DNA of 43,281 nucleotides, from IMG/VR virus record IMGVR_UViG_3300028920_000128, positions 1-43,281 of that record, one strand, 5' to 3'. Every line of letters begins with the position of its first letter. The first letter of the stretch is position 1. Position numbers and translations under genes: made by a program. Below the pieces are notes generated by a model. That model was given only the letters and a program-made list of their open reading frames with translations. It was not told the origin of the DNA and ran no database searches. Below are positions 1 to 5,576 of this stretch, piece by piece. This stretch comes from a virus.

Positions 1-204
1 TTGTCGTCGTCGGCGGCCTCCTTCGCGGCCTCCAGTTCCCGGCGGGCCTCGGTTTCTGCGTTGTATCTGGCCGGGTCTTCGCTGCGTACTGCGACGGGCT
101 CCCGGTCGGCGTCCATCTCCAGCTTGTTCAGTCCTCGCTTTATGTCCTCGTTCGTGCTGTTGGCCGTGTGCAGTTGGCCTAACAGCTTGTTCACGTGGTC
201 TAAG
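1..204. repeat. left copy of right-end sequence (matches 42535-42738)
   Basis: Bases 1-127 are identical to 42535-42661. Base 128 is T where the right copy has C, and identity resumes to 204. After 204 the two copies diverge completely until 297. Confidence 0.95.
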
Positions 205-323
205 ATGAAAAGTTCATCCGGTACCATAAAACCAGCTGCGTGCATTTTTTCAGCGTCGCGTATTGCGCTCCAGACACATCTCCGGGCGCTGTCTTGTATG
301 CCGTCTTCAATGATCTGCTTCAT
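1..323 (-). CDS. RadC/JAB-type protein, alternative N-terminal allele (partial)
   Basis: Read leftward from ATG at 323, behind the ribosome binding site AGGAGGCAGGACAG, this frame is open to the window edge (107 codons). Its first 9 residues (MKQIIEDGI) are those of the 68-residue protein at 42975-43181. About 31 unique residues follow, and from residue 41-42 (LDHVNK) onward it is the same frame as the RadC-like protein at 42096-42953, apart from one Asn/Asp difference. It is therefore an alternative 5' version of that gene in which two right-end genes are replaced by one fused frame. The missing C-terminus should be the JAB metalloprotease-like domain seen in the right-hand copy. I infer a strain variant joined here by the assembler; a genuine second copy is less likely. 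Confidence 0.7.
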   Translation of the reverse strand, partial: MKQIIEDGIQDSARRCVWSAIRDAEKMHAAGFMVPDELFILDHVNKLLGQLHTANSTNEDIKRGLNKLEMDADREPVAVRSEDPARYNAETEARRELEAAKEAADDD

Positions 324-423
324 CTGTCCTGCCTCCTTAAAAAAAGTGAATGTTATAAATCTTCTGTAGTACATTATATTTATTTGTTGGATCTGTCAAT
401 AGGCTGGGGTGTTGTCGGGCCGG
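297..423. repeat. 127-bp exact overlap with the window's right end (43155-43281)
   Basis: These 127 bases are identical to the last 127 bases of the window. They contain the early promoter, the ribosome binding site and the first codons of the leftmost early gene. An overlap of exactly 127 at both flanks of the variant segment fits the k-mer size of a de Bruijn assembler. Confidence 0.95.
373..399 (-). promoter_or_regulatory. early leftward sigma70-type promoter
   Basis: On the minus strand TTGACA (394-399) is followed after 15 bases by TATAAT (373-378). A 17-base spacing to TAATGT is an alternative -10. It lies about 50 bp upstream of the ATG at 323 and would drive the leftward early operon. 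The same bases recur at 43231-43257. A 15-bp spacer is short for the consensus, so activity may be modest or regulated. Confidence 0.65.
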
Positions 424-660
424 GGGCGGTCGGGCGTGAAGCCACTGTTTATGCGGGTTTCGGGCGGACGTAAAAAGTTTTATTTTTTTCTCTCGTGTGT
501 GTTCTCGCGTAGCACGCTTAAACCATAGCGATTTATAAGCTGTTGTTGTAGCCCGGTTTATGTCGTGGTTTAATGTAGTTCAAGAGCAAAGATACAGTGT
601 TTATGCGGGTTGGCGGGGGATTGTCCTGGAGTCAATACGGCTTGCAGACGGTCGGGCTGC

Positions 661-742
661 TGGATCTGGTCGGGTGGGGGTGGATCTGGGGTGGATCCGG
701 GCGGGTGGATCCGGGCGGGTGGTCGGGTGGTCGGGTGGTCGG
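661..742 (+). repeat. G-rich tandem repeats, G-quadruplex-capable
   Basis: Two near-tandem copies of GTGGATCCGGGCGGG are followed by three to four copies of GGTCGGGT. Runs of three or more G occur many times within 80 bases on the + strand, so the strand could fold into G-quadruplexes. The function is not known. Confidence 0.7.
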
Positions 743-774
743 TCAAGGTAGGACATTGCGTGTCCGATGTACTT

Positions 775-808
775 ATGGTTGATATTGTACTGGATGGTTG
801 ATATTGTA
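775..808 (+). repeat. 19-bp-period direct repeat
   Basis: ATGGTTGATATTGTA occurs at 775-789 and again at 794-808. The two copies lie between the G-rich block and the GGATCC palindromes and could be paired protein-binding sites. Confidence 0.7.
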
Positions 809-937
809 TTGACGCGCGCGTTACATATTATGGCGCGATTGTCCTATTCTGTAGTGCTGCGGGGCTTGTAGTCTGGGGCCGGTGGGTGGTGGCGTACAGT
901 TGCGGATGTCGCAATAGTCCTATATCCCAAGCTGCGG

Positions 938-991
938 CCGGGGATCCCCGGACTGCTGGGCCAAAACCCGGCGGATCCTGCCGGGATTTGG
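938..991. other. nested palindromes centred on GGATCC
   Basis: A perfect 14-bp palindrome, CCGGGGATCCCCGG, lies at 938-951. A second inverted repeat at 961-991 has arms CCAAA-A-CCCGGC and GCCGGG-A-TTTGG (one A/A mismatch) around a GGATCCT centre. No T-run follows, so these do not look like terminators. Cruciform or single-strand hairpin roles such as replication initiation or packaging recognition are possible. Confidence 0.6.
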
Positions 992-1133
992 GCGCTGATC
1001 CAGCGGAAAGCAACATAATTCATTATTATCGGACGTTCAGGGGGAGGGGGGGCTGCCCCCAGCGCGCCGCTCACATCCCCATGGAACACCCCTCTTTTTT
1101 TTGCACGGGAAAATTTTTTCGGCCAGGATCCAC

Positions 1134-1509
1134 TTATCCAAATATATTCACCACTTATTCAGAACATCTGAATAACGCCTTCTTGGCCCAAAATACACGA
1201 TCTCCAGCGGACTTTATCCAGCTTTATCCAGCTTTATCCAAGTTTATCCAAGTTTATTCAAAACTTTTGTATAAGCAGAACATCGGATATATCAATACTT
1301 TATGGAGTAAAAAGTACCACTTATTCAAGTTATGTTAGAATTCCTGGATAATATATGTCTCTTTTTTTTTCTCACTTATAAACCCCCCTTACTTACTTAC
1401 TTACTTACTTATAATAGTAGTATATAAGTATAATAAGGGATATAGGTTTCTAAGTCACCTATTTTCAATACCTTACACTTATCCAAACTTCTGACATAAA
1501 CTTGAATAA
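1134..1509. other. putative replication origin: TTAT(C/T)CA box array
   Basis: The 7-mer TTATCCA or TTATTCA occurs on the + strand at 1134, 1155, 1214, 1224, 1234, 1244, 1254, 1321 and 1479, and inverted at 1169, 1345 and 1503. The five copies from 1214 to 1260 are spaced exactly 10 bp apart, so they face one side of the helix. Copies at 1155 and 1169 form a perfect TTATTCAG-N5-CTGAATAA inverted repeat. Six tandem CTTA units (1388-1411) and an AT-rich tract to about 1445 could be the unwinding element. The boxes match the first seven bases of DnaA boxes (TTATNCACA) but lack the final CA. Origin function is inferred. Confidence 0.6.
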
Positions 1510-1571
1510 CTTGCATAACACTATTTTACAGTACTTTATGACTTTGGCCAAAAATAATAATATTTTGATGA

Positions 1572-1599
1572 TTGACTCCCCTGGGCCACCGGCTATAAT
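1572..1599 (+). promoter_or_regulatory. rightward sigma70-type promoter
   Basis: TTGACT (1572-1577), a 16-base spacer, then a perfect TATAAT (1594-1599). It lies about 40 bp upstream of the RHH gene and should start the first rightward operon, through terminase. Confidence 0.75.
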
Positions 1600-1637
1600 A
1601 TATATATTATTTTTAACTTATCATTGGAGTATTAAAT

Positions 1638-1826
1638 ATGAAGTGTATGGCTGCTTTTTCTGTTGACGTTTCTGTGGCTGAGAAATTAAATCAGATATCC
1701 AAGAAATCAGGGATCCCCAAGTCGAGGATTGTTAACCAGCTCCTGCGTGATCTTGACCTTGATGACTTTCGTCACCATAAATTTGCGCTTGACAATCTGG
1801 AGAGTCGTGCTACAATAAAAGAATAA
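1638..1826 (+). CDS. ribbon-helix-helix DNA-binding protein
   Basis: A 62-residue protein with the pattern of a CopG/Arc-type ribbon-helix-helix fold: a short strand (AAFSVDVSVA), a helix (EKLNQISKKSG) and a second helix (KSRIVNQLLRDLDL). Such proteins bind DNA as dimers and usually repress their own or neighbouring promoters. The start follows TTGGAG with good spacing. It is the first gene after the control region and its TATAAT promoter, so it is a candidate regulator of the rightward units. The paired operator sites at 5461-5497 are a possible target, which is inference only. Confidence 0.75.
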   Translation: MKCMAAFSVDVSVAEKLNQISKKSGIPKSRIVNQLLRDLDLDDFRHHKFALDNLESRATIKE

Positions 1827-1851
1827 AAATTAGACCGGCAAGGGAGTGAAT

Positions 1852-2025
1852 ATGAAACCCAAGACAGAGGCAGCCATCCGCCGACTGGCGGTTCTTGCTG
1901 AACCGGATCCGAGGAAACGTCCCGGGAATGCTGTGCGTGTACTTAAGGCGGCGTATAATCGTGGCGATCCAAAGGTCCGCGATGCTGTTGCTTATATCAA
2001 AAATAACTTTTCGAGCGGGGGTTGA
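1852..2025 (+). CDS. small hypothetical protein (57 aa)
   Basis: ATG at 1852 follows AAGGGAGTGAAT. The 57-residue product is basic, starts MKPKTEAAIRRLAVL and ends AYIKNNFSSGG. The stop TGA shares its last base with the ATG of the next gene (TGATG), suggesting coupled translation. It is not recognised as a family; its size and charge would suit a small nucleic-acid-associated protein. Confidence 0.65.
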   Translation: MKPKTEAAIRRLAVLAEPDPRKRPGNAVRVLKAAYNRGDPKVRDAVAYIKNNFSSGG

Positions 2026-2783
2026 TGATGTCAAGCGAATCCAAACTCAGATTTGAGAACGACCGAGAGGAGAAGCTGTGGACTGATATGTTTGAATTGG
2101 CCATGGATTCTTTGAACTCCCCGCTTATGTCCAATGGTGTGACCAGCGCGGCGCTCCTGGCCGACAATGCCGTTTTGGTACTTCGGGCAAGGATGGGTGA
2201 TCGGACTCTGGTTCTTCGTGATGGGACGGAGGCTATTATGGTGGGGGCGATGGGTGAGGCTGAGAAGGAGCCCGAGAAGGAGCCCGAGAAGGAGCCGGAT
2301 CCGGACAAAAGAGTGAAGTTTAATTTGAAATTCCACTCAGATCAGATTATGGAGGACAGGGAACTCCAGGACAGCTGGCTGATTGATCATTATGACTGGA
2401 TTATGCCGCGGTTGATTATCCACCGGGCCGAGCCTATGGAGGATATAAACGCTGCCCTTGAGAGCTCTAACCCGCCTCAGATTGTAAAAAGCAGCATGCC
2501 GATAGGTTCGGCAGACTCGATTGATACTGTGCAGCTTTTTCGGAAGCACTTTGAGGCTATTGTGAGAGTGGCTGTGTTCTCTCAGACGTGGGTTGACAAG
2601 TCTGGGCAGTATCCTGTCCGGTTTACGTCTGGGCTGTGTGAGCAGCTGGGCCGACCGCCGACACCGCAGGACGTGTTCTCGGTGGAGTGCCTGTCGCTTG
2701 ACCGCTGGCTGAGGCCGATGTCTTATGGTGACACGTTTACTCTGATAAGCGAGTTTCGTGTTCTTGTTGAGGTGTATACATAA
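2025..2783 (+). CDS. hypothetical protein with KEPE repeat linker
   Basis: A 252-residue product starting MMSSESKLRF; ATG at 2025 or 2028, behind GAGCGGGGG. An N-terminal helical part of about 75 residues is followed by a charged linker containing three KEPE-type tandem units (about residues 80-93), then a C-terminal region rich in aromatic residues. No family is recognised. It precedes the packaging genes in the same operon. Two stop codons in tandem end it, and a strong hairpin follows directly. Confidence 0.7.
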   Translation: MMSSESKLRFENDREEKLWTDMFELAMDSLNSPLMSNGVTSAALLADNAVLVLRARMGDRTLVLRDGTEAIMVGAMGEAEKEPEKEPEKEPDPDKRVKFNLKFHSDQIMEDRELQDSWLIDHYDWIMPRLIIHRAEPMEDINAALESSNPPQIVKSSMPIGSADSIDTVQLFRKHFEAIVRVAVFSQTWVDKSGQYPVRFTSGLCEQLGRPPTPQDVFSVECLSLDRWLRPMSYGDTFTLISEFRVLVEVYT

Positions 2784-2786
2784 TAA

Positions 2787-2867
2787 CCCGCCGCCGCCGG
2801 GGTTTTCACCTTCCCCAACGGCCCTCGTGGCCGGTCTATTCCTTTTACCCGGTGGCGGCCTTTTTTT
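2787..2867 (+). terminator. long structured terminator or RNA element
   Basis: GCCGCCGCCGGG near 2790-2801 can pair with CCCGGTGGCGGC at 2848-2859 over 12 bp (one G-U pair). The intervening 46 bases hold a second hairpin, CGGCC-CTCGT-GGCCG (2819-2833). Seven T residues follow (2861-2867), so the element resembles a rho-independent terminator with an insert. Genes in the same direction continue after 10 bases, so it may attenuate rather than end transcription. Confidence 0.6.
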
Positions 2868-2876
2868 GGAGTTTTA

Positions 2877-3131
2877 ATGTCGTACCCTGTTGTATTTTTT
2901 AGAGAGAGGGAGTTTTTCTTCAAGAAGGATCCCGACTCTCCTGCCATAAAGATTTTGAACCCGCGCGTGACCTTTGCCAGCTGCATGCAGTGTAGTAACG
3001 GGACTTTGTTTACCATGAACATATTTGGGGGTGCGGATGAAGCTGGATCGGACGAAAGCGGTGTATTGCTTGACGAGAACATCTTCCGAGACGCGGACAT
3101 TGACATATCAGGAAGCAAGAGAATTGTATAA
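2877..3131 (+). CDS. small hypothetical protein (84 aa)
   Basis: ATG at 2877 follows GGAG directly after the terminator-like hairpin. The product begins MSYPVVFFREREFFFKK and has a CMQC pair in its middle and an acidic C-terminus. No family is recognised. Its last 95 bases overlap the next frame (3037-3222), and both frames look protein-like. Confidence 0.55.
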   Translation: MSYPVVFFREREFFFKKDPDSPAIKILNPRVTFASCMQCSNGTLFTMNIFGGADEAGSDESGVLLDENIFRDADIDISGSKRIV

Positions 3132-3222
3132 GGCTGGCCAGGTGGAGTACGTGACTCAGGAGGGCTGGAGCGTATGGAACGGACCGGAGGGAGAGGTTAG
3201 TGGCTACCAGGAAAAAGACTGA
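3037..3222 (+). CDS. small hypothetical protein (61 aa)
   Basis: ATG at 3037 behind GGGGGTGCGG gives MKLDRTKAVYC and a product rich in Thr, Tyr and Glu. It overlaps the preceding frame by 95 bases and the following gene by 23. Codon choice is typical of the genome. No family is recognised. Confidence 0.5.
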   Translation: MKLDRTKAVYCLTRTSSETRTLTYQEARELYKAGQVEYVTQEGWSVWNGPEGEVSGYQEKD

Positions 3223-3931
3223 GAGCAAGTGTGATGACTGCATTTATCGGTCGTATATAAGCCGGTATCGGGATCTGTTTAAGAAGCATAGGCTGTTGAG
3301 GAAGCGGTACCGGAAGATGATCAAGGATATTCAGAAGTTCAGACAGTCGTATTTTCAGAAATGGGGCAGGCATTTTGAGGATTATGTGGATCGCCTGGAC
3401 GCGGACCGGCTGTTTGACTGTGATATACCACTGCTGGACCGCCGGTACCGGGTGGCCCTGATCCATGAACAGATAGCCAAGGCGAGGGATAGGAATGGGT
3501 GTATTAAGTCAGTTGAGCTTAAGAGACTACTGGAACTGGTATGGGTCGAGGTCGGTGTTGCGCAGATGGGTCGAGCTAAAGGAGGTAAGGCTGGGGCGGC
3601 TGGCTCCAAATCGAAACCTGATGACCGAGGAGCTGGTGGAGGTGCAACGGGTCAAGCTGGTAGAGGACCAAGGGATGACTATGGAAGAGGTTCAAAGCGT
3701 CTTCCAGATCTTGATATACCGGAGGACTCCAATATTGGGGCTGATGTATCCGACGAGGAATTAGAAGCGGCCCTGGCCATGGAGAAGGACCTGGAGGAGG
3801 AGAAGGCCGTCAAGCAGTATTTCAAGACCACGGGCGACGGACAGATGGATCCGGAGGCCGCTAACCAGGTAGAGGAGCTGCTGGGCAATGATAGACAGCA
3901 AGAAGTACAACCGCCTCCAGATTTTGTATAA
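3200..3931 (+). CDS. putative small terminase subunit (frame switch suspected)
   Basis: A GTG start at 3200 behind GGAGGGAGAGG gives 243 residues. The N-terminus is strongly basic (residues about 1-50). The C-terminus is acidic and helical (SDEELEAALAMEKDLEEEK). Its place directly before, and overlapping, the large terminase gene is the main reason for calling it the DNA-recognition subunit. Between about 3545 and 3700 the frame turns into Gly/Ala/Arg low complexity with unusual codons, while the +1 frame there (ATG at 3495, stop at 3764) reads as a normal helical protein with genome-like codons. Two compensating indels, or a nested gene, are possible. Confidence 0.55.
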   Translation: MATRKKTESKCDDCIYRSYISRYRDLFKKHRLLRKRYRKMIKDIQKFRQSYFQKWGRHFEDYVDRLDADRLFDCDIPLLDRRYRVALIHEQIAKARDRNGCIKSVELKRLLELVWVEVGVAQMGRAKGGKAGAAGSKSKPDDRGAGGGATGQAGRGPRDDYGRGSKRLPDLDIPEDSNIGADVSDEELEAALAMEKDLEEEKAVKQYFKTTGDGQMDPEAANQVEELLGNDRQQEVQPPPDFV

Positions 3932-5459
3932 GAGGAATCTCTGGCGGTTCTGCTGGGACATTATGGACTGCAAGATCATTGACAACTCTTTCCACCGCAA
4001 GGAGCTGGCCAGGCATGACGAGCTGAGGGCCAAGGGGATGGACAGGCAGATGCTGTGGATGTGGCCGCGGGAGCATTTGAAGACAACCCTGCTGACTGTG
4101 GGGGCCAACCTGCAGCGGATCGCTGAGAATCCGGAAATCACTATACTGCTGCTGTCTTCAACAGACAAGCTCGTAACAAAGGCTGTGTCGGCCATGTCTA
4201 ATATCATTATCAACAGCGAGAAGTTTAACCGGTTCTTTCCGTATGTCAGGCCGACCGACCCATCCACCATGACTAAGAGCAAATATCGTTTCACTGTCAA
4301 CCGCAAGAATATAAACCTGGATGCCACCCTGGAGGCCGTCGGCCTGGGGGGTGAGATCACCGGCTCCCACTTTGACGTTATAGACTATGACGACGTTGTA
4401 ACCAAGAAGAATGTCAATACCGAGGAGAAGCGGGATAAGGTCAAAGAGGATATAGACTACACTTTGAGTATTATGAAGCGCGGGGGCAAGCGGACGTTCA
4501 AGGGTACCCGGTATGACGACGACGACTATTACTCTTTGATATTCAAGGCCAGAGATCGTGTCGAGAAGCAGGAGCGCAAGTCAGGCAGGCCGGCTAAGAA
4601 TAAGTGGTTTATCAGCCACCGGAAGATGCGGGAGGAGGGGGGAGACGGCGAGGAGTACCAGTCGGATCCGGACGGGACGCGGTACATTTTTCCGCAGAAA
4701 TTCAACTCCATCGAGGAGGATATATTACGGGATCCAGACACCGGGCAGGACGAGGCGACGTTCTGGGCTCAATACTTTAATATCACATCTTCCAAGGTCA
4801 ATGCGATATTCAAGGCGGATGACCTCATGTTGTATAAGCACCGGCCGCCATTCGGGCATTTCTTCATCACCTGTGACAGCGCAGGTACCACCACCGGGAA
4901 GTCGGACCGCAGCGCTATCGTCTGCTGCTATTGGAGCCCCAGGACTCCGGCACATCCCAGGGGGGCCATATTCGCTGTGCGATACCTTGTCGGTCGATTT
5001 GCCAACAGCCAGATTGCGGCGTATCTGTTCGACTGGTACCGGGACTTCAAGCCGGAACTAATGTCCATCGAGATCCCAGGCGGTGTATCATCCGGCCTGT
5101 GGGACTATCTTATGACCTATGCAGACAACGACGGTCTCGACGTGACCAGCATGAACTTCATACCATTCAAGCCACATACCATCAAGGAGAGCAAGCACGA
5201 GCGCATATCACTCCTGGAGCCATACGTCAAGGAACATCGGTTCTTGACCCTGGAGGAGCATGTCCAGCTTAGGAATAAGCTCAAGAGCTATCGGGGCCAC
5301 AAGAACGGCAAGGACGATCTTCTGGACGCGACGGCCCAGCAACTCAAGATTGGGTACTTTCCTGAGATCACCCTGGACCATGACGGTGTACCGGAGGGGG
5401 CCGACACGGAGGACACAAGCGACGAGTATGTCCCGCTGTGCGACGTGACAGGGTACTGA
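3888..5459 (+). CDS. terL: terminase large subunit
   Basis: A 523-residue packaging motor that translocates DNA into the prohead and cuts it. The ATPase domain shows a variant Walker A, PREHLKTT (residues 60-67), and Walker B DVIDYDD (163-169). The RNase H-like nuclease domain shows ITCDSAGT (Asp330), SIEIPGG (Glu395) and KDDLLDA (475-481). Variant Walker A motifs of the PRxHxKS/T kind are common in phage terminases. The gene overlaps its upstream partner by 44 bp and ends just before the promoter of the head operon. The order terminase-portal-scaffold-capsid supports the call. Confidence 0.93.
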   Translation: MIDSKKYNRLQILYKRNLWRFCWDIMDCKIIDNSFHRKELARHDELRAKGMDRQMLWMWPREHLKTTLLTVGANLQRIAENPEITILLLSSTDKLVTKAVSAMSNIIINSEKFNRFFPYVRPTDPSTMTKSKYRFTVNRKNINLDATLEAVGLGGEITGSHFDVIDYDDVVTKKNVNTEEKRDKVKEDIDYTLSIMKRGGKRTFKGTRYDDDDYYSLIFKARDRVEKQERKSGRPAKNKWFISHRKMREEGGDGEEYQSDPDGTRYIFPQKFNSIEEDILRDPDTGQDEATFWAQYFNITSSKVNAIFKADDLMLYKHRPPFGHFFITCDSAGTTTGKSDRSAIVCCYWSPRTPAHPRGAIFAVRYLVGRFANSQIAAYLFDWYRDFKPELMSIEIPGGVSSGLWDYLMTYADNDGLDVTSMNFIPFKPHTIKESKHERISLLEPYVKEHRFLTLEEHVQLRNKLKSYRGHKNGKDDLLDATAQQLKIGYFPEITLDHDGVPEGADTEDTSDEYVPLCDVTGY

Positions 5460-5460
5460 C

Positions 5461-5497
5461 TGACAAAAATTGTCACTCATGCTGACAAAAATTGTCA
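5461..5497 (+). promoter_or_regulatory. paired operator: two TGACAA-N3-TTGTCA sites
   Basis: Identical 15-bp inverted repeats with arms TGACAA and TTGTCA lie at 5461-5475 and 5483-5497. Their centres are 22 bp apart, two helical turns, and the second ends 8 bp before the -35 box. This is the layout of a tandem dimer binding site for a repressor or activator. Confidence 0.75.
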
Positions 5498-5505
5498 CTT
5501 TTTCC

Positions 5506-5534
5506 TTGACAAACCCTATAGTGTGTAGTAATAT
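5506..5534 (+). promoter_or_regulatory. strong sigma70-type promoter of the head operon
   Basis: A perfect TTGACA (5506-5511), an optimal 17-base spacer and TAATAT (5529-5534). An imperfect inverted repeat with outer arms GTGTAG (5523-5528) and CTACAC (5556-5561) spans the -10 and likely start site, so the transcript leader or another regulator site is symmetric. It drives portal and later genes. Confidence 0.85.
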
Positions 5535-5576
5535 ACATAGTGATAAGTATACTATCTACACATTAAGGGGAGCGTT

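Larger units (their letters stand above)
424..1133. other. non-coding control region, G-rich and palindrome-rich half
   Basis: This stretch between the divergent early and late units shows no convincing gene: the open frames lack ribosome binding sites and run through repeats. It contains two copies of TGTTTATGCGGGTT (446-459, 598-611), a G-rich tandem block, a 19-bp-period direct repeat, nested palindromes centred on GGATCC and a GGGGGCTGCCCCC hairpin near 1045. It adjoins the TTATCCA-box array and is probably part of the replication or packaging control region. Confidence 0.6.

Noticed and set aside
809-840. Promoter formed by TTGACG at 809 and TATTAT downstream
   Set aside because: The spacing is 11 or 22 bases depending on the pairing, outside the usable range.
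1211-1260. CRISPR-like array from the repeated TTATCCA units
   Set aside because: Units are 10 bp with no spacers and no cas genes nearby; iteron or initiator boxes fit better.
559-1338. Open frames of 60-150 codons in the control region (for example 886-1338 on +)
   Set aside because: No ribosome binding site, overlap with repeats and palindromes, odd composition, and competing frames on both strands.
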